NCBI RefSeq assembly: GCF_005849285.1 | Contig: NZ_CP040517.1 | Coordinates: forward strand, 2,734,501-2,798,500 | Origin: Luteithermobacter gelatinilyticus | Lineage (GTDB): Bacteria > Pseudomonadota > Alphaproteobacteria > Sphingomonadales > Emcibacteraceae | Direction: 5' to 3' | DNA: 64,000 nucleotides | Shown here: piece by piece, positions 9,379 to 18,936 of the stretch | How positions within the stretch are numbered: position 1 is the first letter of the stretch | How the letters are laid out: each line of letters begins with the position of its first letter | Position numbers and translations under genes: made by a program | The notes under the pieces: model-generated | Told to the model about the DNA's origin: nothing | Database searches by the model: none | Seen by the model: only the letters and a program-made list of their open reading frames with translations

Positions 9379-10171
9379 ATTTTCCATCCCGCTTTATGTG
9401 GCCATTTTTGTTTTTGCGGGACTTTTGCTGTCGGCCATCAAAGTTCTGCGTGAATATGAACGCGGTGTGATCTTTCAGCTGGGCCGCTTCTGGAAAGTGA
9501 AAGGACCGGGCCTGATCATCGTCATCCCCATCATCCAGCAAATGGTGCGGGTCGACCTGCGGACCACAGTCATGGATGTGCCAGAACAGGACGTCATCTC
9601 CCGCGACAATGTATCGGTACGGGTCAATGCGGTGGTCTATTACCGGGTCATCGACCCTCAGCGGGCGATCATCGCGGTAGAGGATTTCCAGTTCGCCACC
9701 AGTCAGCTGGCCCAGACCACCCTGCGGTCGGTTCTGGGGCAACATGAACTGGATGAAATGCTGGCCGAACGCGACCGGCTTAATGCGGATATTCAGAAGA
9801 TACTGGATGAGCAGACCGACGCCTGGGGCATCAAGGTGTCCAATGTGGAACTGAAACATGTGGATCTGGATCCCAGCATGGTTCGGGCCATTGCCAAACA
9901 GGCCGAAACCGAGCGAATCCGACGGGCCAAAATTATTTCTGCCGAAGGGGAACGCCAGGCAGCCGATGAGTTGCTGAATGCCGCCACCATCCTGAGCCGG
10001 CGTCCGGAAGCCCTGCAAATCCGGTATCTTACGGCACTCCAGGACATCTCCAACGACAAAACCTCCACGGTGATCTTTCCCGTACCGCTGGAATTTATGA
10101 AGGCCTTTATGGGGCAGATGGCATCTTCAGAGCCGGAAACGTCCCGCAATTCCCCCGGGGAGTCCGGCTAA
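9368..10171 (+). CDS. slipin / stomatin-like SPFH-domain membrane protein
   Basis: A 267-residue SPFH protein that forms membrane scaffolds and is the usual partner and substrate of NfeD. One N-terminal membrane helix ([15 protein letters not shown]) is followed by the SPFH domain ([20 protein letters not shown]). A helical region with EAEKIR-like character ([20 protein letters not shown]) and a C-terminal tail follow. The ATG at 9368 has GGAG upstream and lies inside the end of nfeD, indicating translational coupling. Confidence 0.92.
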   Translation: MTFEFSIPLYVAIFVFAGLLLSAIKVLREYERGVIFQLGRFWKVKGPGLIIVIPIIQQMVRVDLRTTVMDVPEQDVISRDNVSVRVNAVVYYRVIDPQRAIIAVEDFQFATSQLAQTTLRSVLGQHELDEMLAERDRLNADIQKILDEQTDAWGIKVSNVELKHVDLDPSMVRAIAKQAETERIRRAKIISAEGERQAADELLNAATILSRRPEALQIRYLTALQDISNDKTSTVIFPVPLEFMKAFMGQMASSEPETSRNSPGESG

Positions 10172-10188
10172 GGCTGCGAGCCCCTTAG
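10168..10188 (+). terminator. small hairpin at the end of the slipin gene
   Basis: CTAAGG (10168-10173) pairs with CCTTAG (10183-10188), and GGCT/AGCC can extend the stem inward. It overlaps the slipin stop codon and has no T-run, so it is a weak candidate for the end of the nfeD-slipin transcript. Confidence 0.3.
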
Positions 10189-10219
10189 AGCTGATAAAGT
10201 TCAGTGTGTTCTGGGGAAT

Positions 10220-10257
10220 TAGAGTGAATTGAGTCAACCTATCCACAATTCACTCTA
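10220..10257. repeat. TA-bounded palindromic repeat, copy B (best preserved)
   Basis: Perfect 12-bp terminal arms TAGAGTGAATTG and CAATTCACTCTA flank a short centre containing GTCAACCTAT. The right end, read on the minus strand, supplies TAG as the stop codon of metW. It lies between the convergent slipin and metW genes. Confidence 0.85.
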
Positions 10258-10887
10258 GCGCGGGCGGCTGATCACATAAAGCCCCTGGGTCGCAAACAGA
10301 TTGGCAAAAAACAGGGTTTCGACCGGCATGCGATAACCGGCGCTGTTAATCGCCATATGCTGTTCAATGCGGATGTTTTTCTCCCGGCACAAATTGACGA
10401 AATCCCGGATGGTGCAGAAATGGATGTTGGGCGTGGAATACCACGGATAATCCAGATTCCGGGTGACCGGCATGGTGCCCTTGAACAACAGGTTGAACCG
10501 AACCTTCCAGTTGCCGAAATTAGGGAAAGAAACAATGGCCCGCCGCCCCACCCGCAATAGCTGGTCCAGCATCCGGTCCGGCCGGTTCATGGCCTGCAGG
10601 GTCTGGCTCAGGATCACATAGTCAAAACTGTTATCCGGATAATAGGTAATATCGGTTTCCGCGTCCCCCTGAATGACCGACAGCCCCCGGGCGATGCTTT
10701 TATTAACGCCTTCCGGGCTGATTTCAATGCCTCGCCCGTCCACTTTCTTGTGACGGACCAGATAATCCAGCAGCACCCCGTCACCACAGCCCACATCCAG
10801 TACACTAGCCCCATGCGGAATCATATCCGCAATCAGCAGCAGATCCACCCGAATATCCTTGGGCCCATATTCGCCGGCTTTGTTCAT
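10255..10887 (-). CDS. metW: methionine biosynthesis protein MetW
   Basis: A SAM-methyltransferase-like protein of 210 residues that works with MetX in homoserine acylation for methionine synthesis in alphaproteobacteria and others. Motif I is [15 protein letters not shown] near residues 20-35. [10 protein letters not shown] and the later [10 protein letters not shown] stretch are characteristic of MetW. Its ATG overlaps the metX stop by 4 bases (ATGA), so the two are translationally coupled. Its TAG stop is formed inside the end of a palindromic repeat. Confidence 0.93.
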   Translation of the reverse strand: MNKAGEYGPKDIRVDLLLIADMIPHGASVLDVGCGDGVLLDYLVRHKKVDGRGIEISPEGVNKSIARGLSVIQGDAETDITYYPDNSFDYVILSQTLQAMNRPDRMLDQLLRVGRRAIVSFPNFGNWKVRFNLLFKGTMPVTRNLDYPWYSTPNIHFCTIRDFVNLCREKNIRIEQHMAINSAGYRMPVETLFFANLFATQGLYVISRPR

Positions 10888-12047
10888 GAGGCAAACACTC
10901 CCAGCCGGTCACCCTCTGAGGTGAGGAACCCGTGCACAATGTTATCCAGCTCGGGGCAGGGCAGCAGGAAACTGTCATGGCCCCTGTCCATATCAATCTC
11001 GGCAAAGCTCACCCGCGCGCCCACCGTATTGAGCGCCCGCACAACCTCCCGGCTTTCCTCAGTGGGATACAGCCAGTCGGAGGTGAAAGAAAGAATGCAG
11101 AACCGGGTCCTGGTGCCCTGAAAGGCCCGGGCCAGAATGCCGCCATATTCCGCCGACAGGTCATAATAATCCATCGCGCGAGTGATATAGAGATAGCTGT
11201 TGGCGTCAAACCGGTCGACAAAGGAAATGCCCTGATGGCGCAAGTAACTCTCGATCTGGAAATCCGCATCAAAACCAAAGGTCAAAGCGTCGCGATCCTG
11301 AAGATTACGGCCGAACCGCGCCATCAGGCCACTTTCCGACATATAGGTGATATGCGCAGCCATACGGGCGACGGCGAGACCCGCATGGGGACGTTTATCG
11401 GTTTCAAAATAACGGCCGTGATTCCAGTTGGGATCGGCCATAATGGCCTGACGCCCCACCTCATGAAAGGCAATGTTCTGGGCTGAATGCCGCCAGGTGG
11501 TGGCGATGGCAATGGCACTGTGGACCCGTTCGGGGAAAGTCACCGACCATTGCAGCACCTGCATCCCCCCCATGGACCCGCCAATGATACAGAAAATCTT
11601 GTCAATACCCAGATGATCCAGCAACATGGCCTGGGCCCGCACCATATCGCGAATGGTGATCACCGGAAAATCCAGGCCATAGACATTACCGGTCTCGGGA
11701 TTGATTTCCGCCGGCCCCTCCGTCCCCGCACAGGATCCCAGCACATTGGCACAGATCACAAAAAACTTGTCCGTGTCCACCGGTTTTCCAGGACCCACCA
11801 TATTGTCCCACCAGCCGGCTTTCCCGGTAATCGGGTTTTTGCCCCGCACATACTGATCTCCGGTCAGCGCATGACAGACCAGCACGACATTGGATTTGTC
11901 GGCATTGAGCCTGCCCCAGCTTTTATACGCCACCCGGAACGGCCCCAGCTTTTCCCCGGAATCCAGCACAAGCGGCGCCGCCTTCCCAAGGATCACCACC
12001 TCGGTATCCCGATTTCTGGCCTTTGCGGTTTCTGTCTGCTGCGTCAT
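10884..12047 (-). CDS. metX: homoserine O-acyltransferase (acetyltransferase)
   Basis: It transfers an acyl group from acyl-CoA to homoserine, the first committed step to methionine. The protein has 387 residues with an alpha/beta-hydrolase fold. The nucleophilic serine is in [12 protein letters not shown], the catalytic aspartate lies near FTSDWLYP, and the histidine is in [12 protein letters not shown] ribosome site (AGGAAAC) precedes the ATG, and metW follows with a 4-base overlap. Many alphaproteobacterial metX genes carry a SAM-II riboswitch; I looked and do not see one here. Confidence 0.95.
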   Translation of the reverse strand: MTQQTETAKARNRDTEVVILGKAAPLVLDSGEKLGPFRVAYKSWGRLNADKSNVVLVCHALTGDQYVRGKNPITGKAGWWDNMVGPGKPVDTDKFFVICANVLGSCAGTEGPAEINPETGNVYGLDFPVITIRDMVRAQAMLLDHLGIDKIFCIIGGSMGGMQVLQWSVTFPERVHSAIAIATTWRHSAQNIAFHEVGRQAIMADPNWNHGRYFETDKRPHAGLAVARMAAHITYMSESGLMARFGRNLQDRDALTFGFDADFQIESYLRHQGISFVDRFDANSYLYITRAMDYYDLSAEYGGILARAFQGTRTRFCILSFTSDWLYPTEESREVVRALNTVGARVSFAEIDMDRGHDSFLLPCPELDNIVHGFLTSEGDRLGVFAS

Positions 12048-12093
12048 TATGTTTCCTGATATTCCTGTGGCTCAGGCGCTCGATCTTCAACCT

Positions 12094-12121
12094 GTCATAA
12101 CCAAGGCAGGACATATGTCAA
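12094..12121 (-). promoter_or_regulatory. candidate promoter of metXW
   Basis: On the minus strand TTGACA (12121-12116) is followed after 16 bases by TATGAC (12099-12094), leaving a leader of roughly 40 bases before metX. The -35 is perfect and the -10 is fair. Confidence 0.45.
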
Positions 12122-12279
12122 TAAATTCTTTGTTTCTGGAAATTCTTAGTTTCTGGCAGGCTTGTACCGAATATCATCTTGCAGTCCCGGCCTGATAAAG
12201 CTAGAACACTCTCACCGGCTCCACAGGGAAGACCGGCGCGCCTATGAAAAGCGGCAACCCCTAGAAACAATAACAGGTA

Positions 12280-13377
12280 ATGACGATGACCGGACTGGTG
12301 CCCCGTCCCTGGATTGAAACGCTCGACATTTATGTGGGTGGCAAATCCAAAACGGCCGGCGTGAAAAACGCCGTCAAGCTTTCCTCCAACGAATCTGCCC
12401 TTGGGCCTAGCCCAAAGGCGCTGGACGCCTATGCAAAAGCCGCCGCCAGTCTGCATCGTTATCCGGACAGCTCCTATCGTAAGCTACGCGAGGCCATTGC
12501 CGAAAAACACCGGCTGGACCCCGAACGCATTGTCTGCGGCATCGGCTCTGATGAAATCCTGAAGCTGGCCTGCCGGGCCTATTTGGCGCCGGGGGATGAG
12601 GTAATTTACAGCCGACATGGTTTCATGATGTACCCTATTGCCGCAAAGTCTGTGGGCGCCGTACCGGTGGAAGCGGAGGACAAGGAATATACCGCCGACG
12701 TAGACAACATCCTCGCCCGGGTGACAGAGCGCACCCGCATTGTCTTTCTGGCCAACCCCAACAATCCCACCGGCACCTACCTTCCCCGGACAGAGGTTGA
12801 GCGTCTGTGGCGGGGGCTGCCGGATCATGTATTACTGGTGCTGGATGCGGCCTATGCCGAATTTGTCGAGGCGGCGGATTATGAGGCTGGCATCGACTTG
12901 GCCGGACGGGCAGAAAATGTGATGATGACGCGAACCTTTTCCAAGCTTTACGGCCTGGCGGCTCTGCGTCTGGGCTGGGGGTATGGGAACGAAAAGATCA
13001 TTGCCACCCTGAACCGGCTTCGGGATCCGTTCAATGTGCCAACCCCGACAGAACAGGCCGGCATTGCCGCATTAAAGGATACGGTCTTTGAACATCAGGC
13101 CATAGAGCATAACCGCCATTGGCGCAACTGGCTGGAAGAAGAGCTTCAGGGCCTTGGCCTTGAGGTGGTGCCCAGTGTGGCCAATTTCCTGCTCATCCGT
13201 TTCCCGGAAGGCGAAAGAAATGCACAAGCGGCCAATGAGTTTTTGCTGAAAAACGGCTATATCCTGCGCTGGCTGCCGGAACAGGGCCTGGGCGACTGCC
13301 TGCGGCTTACCGTCGGGCGGGAAGAGGAAAACCGGGCCGTGGCGGCACTTCTGAAAAAGTTTATGGGAGAGGCCTGA
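12280..13377 (+). CDS. hisC: histidinol-phosphate aminotransferase
   Basis: A PLP enzyme of 365 residues that converts imidazole-acetol phosphate to histidinol phosphate. In alphaproteobacteria it often also serves aromatic amino-acid transamination. The PLP lysine is in TFSKLYGLAALRLGWG, and ANPNNPTGTYLP and LDAAYAEF are fold-type I signatures. The ATG at 12280 is followed by a second ATG two codons later. tyrA begins one base after the hisC stop, so the pair forms an operon and suggests a role in tyrosine and phenylalanine synthesis. Confidence 0.94.
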   Translation: MTMTGLVPRPWIETLDIYVGGKSKTAGVKNAVKLSSNESALGPSPKALDAYAKAAASLHRYPDSSYRKLREAIAEKHRLDPERIVCGIGSDEILKLACRAYLAPGDEVIYSRHGFMMYPIAAKSVGAVPVEAEDKEYTADVDNILARVTERTRIVFLANPNNPTGTYLPRTEVERLWRGLPDHVLLVLDAAYAEFVEAADYEAGIDLAGRAENVMMTRTFSKLYGLAALRLGWGYGNEKIIATLNRLRDPFNVPTPTEQAGIAALKDTVFEHQAIEHNRHWRNWLEEELQGLGLEVVPSVANFLLIRFPEGERNAQAANEFLLKNGYILRWLPEQGLGDCLRLTVGREEENRAVAALLKKFMGEA

Positions 13378-13378
13378 C

Positions 13379-14320
13379 ATGACGCTCTACAAACATGTCA
13401 CCATCATCGGGTTCGGCCTGATCGGATCGTCCGTGGCCCGGGCGCTCAGGGAAAATGGCCTGTGCGAAACTATCGTCGCCTGTGACCAGGATGCGGCCTG
13501 CCTGAAAAAGGTCGAGGAACTGCATCTGGCGGATCGCACGGAAGCGGACCCCGCCAAAGCTGTACTCGGCGCCGATCTCGTTATGCTGGCCACGCCGGTG
13601 GGCACCTTTGGCCCCCTTGCCAAAACCATTGGCCCTCATCTGGACTATGGGGCCACGGTGACCGATGTGGGGTCCGTCAAGGGCAGTGTGGTTCGGGCGC
13701 TCAGGCCGCATATGCCGCCCCATGTGCATGTCATTCCCGGGCACCCGGTCGCGGGGACCGAACAGTCCGGACCGGAAGCCGGGTTTGCCAGTCTGTTTTT
13801 CGGGCGCTGGTGTATTCTGACCCCGCCGGAGGATGTGGACGAGACCGCGCTCACCACCCTGAAAAAAATGTGGGAAGCTTTTGGCAGCACCGTGGAAATC
13901 ATGACCCCGGAACATCACGATCTGGTGTTGGCGATCACGTCACACATTCCGCATCTGATCGCCTATAACATTGTGGGCACCGCCCATGACCTGGAAGGCG
14001 TGACGGATTCGGAGGTGATCAAGTTTTCCGCCGGCGGGTTTCGGGACTTCACCCGTATTGCCGCTTCCGACCCCACCATGTGGCGGGACGTTTTCCTGCA
14101 CAACAAGGAAGCGGTGCTGGAAATGCTGGGACGGTTCACAGAAGATCTGACCGCGTTGCAACGCGCCATTCGCTGGGGTGACGGGGATAAGCTGTTCAAG
14201 CTGTTCTCCCATACCCGGGCAATCCGCAAACAGATCATCGAAGCTGGTCAGGATGACGCCGCCCCGGACTTTGGCCGCGAACACGACATTCCCAAAAACA
14301 ACATGTCGCCCAAGAGCTGA
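13379..14320 (+). CDS. tyrA: prephenate/arogenate dehydrogenase
   Basis: It oxidatively decarboxylates prephenate or arogenate with NAD(P) in tyrosine synthesis. The protein has 313 residues with an N-terminal Rossmann motif IGFGLIGSSVARAL (about residues 10-23). HPVAGTEQSGPEAG and the conserved HD/TSH region (LVLAITSHIPHLIAY) follow, and then the helical dimerisation domain with FRDFTRIAASDPTMW. It starts directly after hisC. No chorismate mutase or ACT domain is fused to it. Confidence 0.92.
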   Translation: MTLYKHVTIIGFGLIGSSVARALRENGLCETIVACDQDAACLKKVEELHLADRTEADPAKAVLGADLVMLATPVGTFGPLAKTIGPHLDYGATVTDVGSVKGSVVRALRPHMPPHVHVIPGHPVAGTEQSGPEAGFASLFFGRWCILTPPEDVDETALTTLKKMWEAFGSTVEIMTPEHHDLVLAITSHIPHLIAYNIVGTAHDLEGVTDSEVIKFSAGGFRDFTRIAASDPTMWRDVFLHNKEAVLEMLGRFTEDLTALQRAIRWGDGDKLFKLFSHTRAIRKQIIEAGQDDAAPDFGREHDIPKNNMSPKS

Positions 14321-14325
14321 ACCGT

Positions 14326-14369
14326 TAGAGTGTATTGTGCATAGGTTGACCCATTCACAATTCACTCTA
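14326..14369. repeat. TA-bounded palindromic repeat, copy C (44 bp, reversed centre)
   Basis: The terminal arms TAGAGTGTATTG and CAATTCACTCTA (one mismatch) surround a centre containing ATAGGTTGAC, the reverse complement of the GTCAACCTAT centre in copy B. The element is therefore inserted in the opposite orientation and carries about six extra bases. It lies six bases after the tyrA stop, between convergent genes. Confidence 0.82.
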
Positions 14370-14452
14370 GACCTTGTCCGGGTTCTCGATGCCCTGATAG
14401 GCTCAGCAGTGGCATAGTCATCCAATAACAGTTAGATCGCCGCGCCCTCCAC

Positions 14453-15532
14453 TCAGCGTATGACCGGGCTTAATTCGTAAACTGGGATAGGGCCCACAAA
14501 CAGCAAGCCGTTCTGCAACGCAATGGACAATGACAAAACCTTGATCATTTCGTCATTACCATTCCGACGTTCTTCCACCATATCCTTCAGGTCATCCAGA
14601 ATTTCATCGCCGGGTTCTTTCTGAAAGGCCGAAAGACCTGAGAGGACTTCGATAATATGCTCCACCCCGGTGATTTCGGCGCTGAAGGCGCCCAGGGGCC
14701 GAAACTCCTGGTCCAGGCTCATATCCCCCTTGAGCGTAAGGTCCAGCTTGCCGGAATCGATGCGCAATGTTTGCAATGTGACCGTGCCGCCTTCATCGCG
14801 CCAGGGAGCCAGGCCAGCCGGGGTAAACTCCGGCAGACGGCTGCCATGGACCGCCGCATGGACCATCACAGTGTCAGCTTTTTTGCCGAAAATTCCCACC
14901 GGGATCTCATAGGCCATAATGTCCTTTGCCCGCAACGCCATTTCACCGACAACCGGCATGTCCAGCTGGTCCGTATCCGGACTTTCCCCGATCGGACGAC
15001 GGACATGAATCTGCACGTCGCGCGCTTCTGACAAACGTTCCTGTGGCCGGGCCGGGCCATAGCCCCACTGCATCTTGTCCATCACCACTGACAGGCGTTG
15101 GGGGCGCCTTTCCTCAATGTCCAGAATCAGGGAGGATTTGATGTGATCCGCCGCCAGCCGGAAAACCGCCTCTTCGTTTTCGCTCACAACCAGATCAGCA
15201 TAATCCGCCACCATCACGCCATGGGTGAGTTTCCAGGGCTGGGCCACCACAGCCACCTCCGGGAAGGCAATAGACACCGTGCGTCCGGCCAGTTCCGGAC
15301 CACCATAACTGACTTTCAGGGACGAACTTTTCAGCACGATTTTATAGGGAAACCCTTCCACCTCAAGGTCATCATAAAAAACCCCGACACCGCTGCCTTG
15401 CAAGTTCGCAATGGCTTCAAGCGTCTTTTCTTCAACCTGGGAGGCCAGATAAAACCAGAAGGCCACATATGCCCCGATCACCAACAAAACAATTGTGACA
15501 AGTACTTTAAAACGCATCAGCTTTTTCCACAT
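14453..15532 (-). CDS. DUF2125 domain-containing envelope protein
   Basis: A protein of 359 residues with an N-terminal membrane anchor or uncleaved signal (residues 8-30) and a long beta-rich periplasmic region. VGVFYDDLEVEGFPYKIVLK and the following strand-rich segment match the DUF2125 family of alphaproteobacteria, whose function is unknown. In related genomes it commonly sits near tyrA, as here (convergent). The ATG at 15532 is very close to a G-run; an in-frame ATG at 15514 is an alternative start. Confidence 0.8.
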   Translation of the reverse strand: MWKKLMRFKVLVTIVLLVIGAYVAFWFYLASQVEEKTLEAIANLQGSGVGVFYDDLEVEGFPYKIVLKSSSLKVSYGGPELAGRTVSIAFPEVAVVAQPWKLTHGVMVADYADLVVSENEEAVFRLAADHIKSSLILDIEERRPQRLSVVMDKMQWGYGPARPQERLSEARDVQIHVRRPIGESPDTDQLDMPVVGEMALRAKDIMAYEIPVGIFGKKADTVMVHAAVHGSRLPEFTPAGLAPWRDEGGTVTLQTLRIDSGKLDLTLKGDMSLDQEFRPLGAFSAEITGVEHIIEVLSGLSAFQKEPGDEILDDLKDMVEERRNGNDEMIKVLSLSIALQNGLLFVGPIPVYELSPVIR

Positions 15533-15644
15533 TCCCCCCTGTTCATCCTGTCATCACCATGATGGCATAACACAACAGACCGTCTGGCGAAAAGATCATA
15601 ATGAAATGACGGCCTAAAAGCCTTACGTCAACTGGCCCCTATTT

Positions 15645-16427
15645 CTACACAGCTTCCAACAGTTTCAGGCTGGCATCCTCAATGCGCTCTTCCAGGACGG
15701 CCAGGAATTCTTTTTTCTCTAGCCCCGGTTCAATGGGCGGCAAAAATTCAAAGATAATGGTTCCTGGGGACCATCTGAATCCTTTTTTCGGCCAAAACAA
15801 TCCCGAATTCACCGCCACAGGCACCACCGGCTTTTGGGTATGTTTATAAAGGCCATAGATGCCGGAACGATAGGCATGACGCTGGCCGGGCAGGGTCCGG
15901 GTGCCTTCGGGAAAGATGACCACGCTGCGCCCTGCGTCAATCATTTTCCGGGCCGCTCTCATCATGGTGCGCATCGACCGGGGACCCGCACTGCGGTCAA
16001 TGGGAATCATTTCCGATTTTTTGCAATACTGGCCATAGAGGGGGATCTTCAAAAGCTCCCTTTTCATCACGAATGCCGGATCCTTGAGCAGGGCATGCAT
16101 GATCAGGGTGTCAAAGGCGGACTGATGCTTCATGGCAATGATGCAGGGGGTGCGGGGAATGTGTTCCGCCCCTCGGACTTCAAAATGGATTCCCGCCACG
16201 GTGCGCGACAAAAACAGGATGCTGTGAGACCAGAAGGTCTGGGCTCGGACCAGAAATCGACGATGCATCAGCAGGGCCGGCAGGCAAAAGGTACAATAGA
16301 CACCCCCCCATACATAAAAAACAGCCGTGAAGACCAAGGACCGCAATCGGGCCATCATCCGTTTTTTCCCATATTCATATTCCCTGTGTCGTCTTTCCAG
16401 CCCATTGATTTCTGAAAAGAGAGGCAA
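15645..16427 (-). CDS. plsC: 1-acyl-sn-glycerol-3-phosphate acyltransferase
   Basis: It acylates lysophosphatidic acid to phosphatidic acid at the inner membrane. The catalytic HX4D motif is in KHQSAFDT and the glycerophosphate-binding motif is FPEGTRT. Hydrophobic segments near the N-terminus (LVFTAVFYVWGGVYC) anchor it. The longest frame starts with TTG at 16427 behind a strong GGGGAGGAAA site, giving 260 residues. ATG codons at 16358 and 16355 are alternative starts that give a more typical N-terminus but have a weaker ribosome site. It closes the conserved ftsE-ftsX-ydcF-plsC run. Confidence 0.9.
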   Translation of the reverse strand: MPLFSEINGLERRHREYEYGKKRMMARLRSLVFTAVFYVWGGVYCTFCLPALLMHRRFLVRAQTFWSHSILFLSRTVAGIHFEVRGAEHIPRTPCIIAMKHQSAFDTLIMHALLKDPAFVMKRELLKIPLYGQYCKKSEMIPIDRSAGPRSMRTMMRAARKMIDAGRSVVIFPEGTRTLPGQRHAYRSGIYGLYKHTQKPVVPVAVNSGLFWPKKGFRWSPGTIIFEFLPPIEPGLEKKEFLAVLEERIEDASLKLLEAV

Positions 16428-16508
16428 GGTTTCCTCCCCGCTGAGACGCCCGGCGATGCTCGGCCCGATGCCACAATCCGGAGCCCCCGGAAACCGACAT
16501 GTTTTTCG

Positions 16509-17099
16509 TCAAAATTCTGACTCGCTCACCGGTAATGTATCAGTCAGAGACGACCTGACAAGACTGAAAAGATATTTATTATATTCCCGGGCCAGAGAAT
16601 AAAATTTGGTGTTTTCCGGACGCCACTGGCCAACCGGATGCGGGGTAAGCGGCAGGTCTGGCAAATACCGCTTCAGTTCCACCATGGCCCGCGGCATGTG
16701 TTCCAGCGACGTCACCACCCGCACGGACCCCACTCCCGCCGAGGCCACCCAGTGGGCAATTTCCCGGGCATTGCCTTCAGTATTTTGGGCCCGCTTGCCG
16801 ATCTCGATACAGCAGGCCGCCAGCTTCGGGCTGCCCCCCAGATATTCCAGCAGCTCGTCTTCGGTGACTTTTTCATTGACCCCGGAAATAAACAGCCGCC
16901 GCGCCTGTCCTTCTTCCAGAAGGCGCATGGCCTCGTCCAGACGGTTCGCCCCCCCTGTCAACGCCACCACAGCATCGGTTTTTTCATCGGAAATCACCGT
17001 GTCCCGGGACAAGCCATAAAGAAACCACAAAAAACCACCGACCCAGAGCAGGAAAAGCACCATCAAAACATAAAAAAAGATCCGCATGCCTGTTCTCAT
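16509..17099 (-). CDS. YdcF family protein (DUF218)
   Basis: A membrane-anchored protein of about 196 residues. One N-terminal helix (FFYVLMVLFLLWVGGFLWFL) is followed by the DUF218 core with VVALTGGANRLDEAMRLLEEG and LFISGV. The family includes the SanA/ElyC group linked to envelope biogenesis; the biochemical role is unclear. I start it at 17099 (preceded by GGGACGGG), just after the ftsX stop, rather than at 17129, which would overlap ftsX. An ATG at 17087 is also possible. Its fixed position behind ftsEX suggests a cell-envelope role. Confidence 0.8.
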   Translation of the reverse strand: MRTGMRIFFYVLMVLFLLWVGGFLWFLYGLSRDTVISDEKTDAVVALTGGANRLDEAMRLLEEGQARRLFISGVNEKVTEDELLEYLGGSPKLAACCIEIGKRAQNTEGNAREIAHWVASAGVGSVRVVTSLEHMPRAMVELKRYLPDLPLTPHPVGQWRPENTKFYSLAREYNKYLFSLVRSSLTDTLPVSESEF

Positions 17100-17106
17100 C
17101 CCGTCC

Positions 17107-17988
17107 CTAAACGGTCCTGGCCAGTTCATTCATCACGGTAATCTGCGCCGTCACCATGGAAATCAACGCCGAAACAAAGGGCAAGGTCAGCAAAAGCGCC
17201 ATTTCCAGATAAGGTATACGGGGCGTTTCCACCAGACCTGCTGCCAGATTTTGCACCAGATGCGCCAGACCAAAAATGGTCAGCAAGGCCAGAATAAGCC
17301 CGATAATCCCGCCTTTCAGGCCATGGCGCATGAACCGGCGCCGATAGGCCCGGGCGATCAGCCCGTCCTGGGCCCCCATCAGATGCATGATTTTGATAAT
17401 TTCCTTATGTTCCGCAAGCCCCGCCTTGGTGCCAAAAATCACAATACACACACTTGCCATCACCACCAGCAGCAAAATGCCCAGCGCCACATATTCCAGC
17501 ATGGTGACAAGTTTCAGGAAATGCGCCAGCCATTTCTGATGATCATCAATTTCGACCTTGTCCGAAATCTGTTTCAGCCGGCTGCGCAACGCATCCAGAT
17601 TCAGAGACAGGCGGGCCTCGGTCCTCACATCCAGCATGGCCGGCACCGGCAAATCATCCGTAATATTTCCCGCCCCGAGCCAGGGTTCCAGAAGGTCAGC
17701 AATCTGGCCCTCTGACAGCACATGAACCTCGGTCACGCCCGGTGTCTGGCTGAGTACGGCGCGAACCCTTTCCACTGCTTCGCGTCGTTTTTCCGCTTCC
17801 TCTATGGTGATCTGTACAGTCAGCCGGTTGGACAGGCTTTGTGTCCAGTTGTCAAATCCGGAATGCACTAGCAAACTGCCCGTAAGCGCCAGAGCGCTAA
17901 GATAAACCATGACCGCCATAACCCAAGGCAACAGGCGGGTCGCCTCATGATCTTTTTCTTCGGGAAGGAATTCAAAATACGCCGTCAT
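17107..17988 (-). CDS. ftsX: cell division protein FtsX (ABC-type permease)
   Basis: The membrane subunit of FtsEX, which uses ATP hydrolysis by FtsE to switch on periplasmic murein hydrolase activators such as EnvC. At 293 residues it has the FtsX topology. There is a cytoplasmic N-terminus and a first helix (VMAVMVYLSALALTGSLLVH). A periplasmic domain spans roughly residues 45-175, and three more membrane helices lie in the C-terminal half. It starts 2 bases after the ftsE stop. An EnvC-like activator lies about 22 kb away in this window. Confidence 0.9.
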   Translation of the reverse strand: MTAYFEFLPEEKDHEATRLLPWVMAVMVYLSALALTGSLLVHSGFDNWTQSLSNRLTVQITIEEAEKRREAVERVRAVLSQTPGVTEVHVLSEGQIADLLEPWLGAGNITDDLPVPAMLDVRTEARLSLNLDALRSRLKQISDKVEIDDHQKWLAHFLKLVTMLEYVALGILLLVVMASVCIVIFGTKAGLAEHKEIIKIMHLMGAQDGLIARAYRRRFMRHGLKGGIIGLILALLTIFGLAHLVQNLAAGLVETPRIPYLEMALLLTLPFVSALISMVTAQITVMNELARTV

Positions 17989-17990
17989 GC

Positions 17991-18731
17991 TCAGGCCCTT
18001 TCCTCAGGCCCCGGCGGCGACGTTGTCGGGCGCAGGGCTCCGGCATCAATGGGGCTTATGGGACTTTCGCCAGCACCGAGCAGTTGCAGCCGGCCATCAT
18101 GAAGATGCATGCGGCTGGCCCCGATTTTGCGAACCAGCGACATGTCATGCGTGGCAATCACCGTCGTGGTGCCCAGCTTATTCAGCTCTACAAACAGATG
18201 CATCAGCCTCTCGGCCATCTCCGGATCCACATTGCCTGTCGGTTCATCCGCCAACAACAGATCCGGCCGGTTAATTACGGCCCGGGCGATGGCGACACGC
18301 TGTTTTTCCCCGCCCGACAGGGTGGACGGCCGGGACGCCATGCGATGTTCCAGCCCGACCCAGCTTAACAGTTCCTGCACATGTTCCTCGATTTCCGGGC
18401 CTCGACCACCGGCAATCTTCAGGGGCAGCGCCACATTTTCCACAGCCGTCAAATGGTCCAGCAGGCGAAAATCCTGGAACACCACCCCAATCCGCCGTCT
18501 CAAACGCGGCAGCGCCTTACGGTCCAGCGCCCCCACATCCTGGCCGAACATGGTAATCGTCCCCCGCGACGGCCGGTGCGCGAGATACATCAGGCGCAGC
18601 AAGGACGTTTTTCCCGCCCCGCTCGGGCCTGTAAGAAAATGGAAAGAGCCCGGACTCAATTCAAAAGTGATATCCTTGAGAACTTCTGCCCCCATCCCAT
18701 ATCGCATACCGACATTTTCAAAACGGATCAC
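17991..18731 (-). CDS. ftsE: cell division ATP-binding protein FtsE
   Basis: The ABC ATPase of the FtsEX divisome complex, with 246 residues. Walker A is GPSGAGKTS, the Q-loop lies near VVFQDFRLLDH, the signature is LSGGEKQRVAIARA, and Walker B is LLLADEPTGNVD. The start is a GTG at 18731. A C-terminal extension of about 20 residues (SPISPIDAGALRPTTS...) is longer than in E. coli FtsE. It heads the ftsE-ftsX-ydcF-plsC run. Confidence 0.94.
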   Translation of the reverse strand: MIRFENVGMRYGMGAEVLKDITFELSPGSFHFLTGPSGAGKTSLLRLMYLAHRPSRGTITMFGQDVGALDRKALPRLRRRIGVVFQDFRLLDHLTAVENVALPLKIAGGRGPEIEEHVQELLSWVGLEHRMASRPSTLSGGEKQRVAIARAVINRPDLLLADEPTGNVDPEMAERLMHLFVELNKLGTTTVIATHDMSLVRKIGASRMHLHDGRLQLLGAGESPISPIDAGALRPTTSPPGPEERA

Positions 18732-18936
18732 GCGAAAACCTCTGTGTCATGTGCCTCTGCTATGTATTTGACACATTTAAAGCATATCAGCCTTAATCTG
18801 CCAAGCCCCGCCACAAAAAGAATTGAGACGCCAGAAAATGGCCGTCATCAGACCTCGACTCTTGCACTGAACTATTCGGCGGATTATAAAATAAACTCCA
18901 CTAGTGACAAAAAAACGCTATTTTACAGGCACCTGT

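Noticed and set aside
12048-12279. SAM-II or SAH riboswitch upstream of metX
   Set aside because: metX in alphaproteobacteria often has one, but the short leader after the candidate promoter lacks the conserved pseudoknot sequences.
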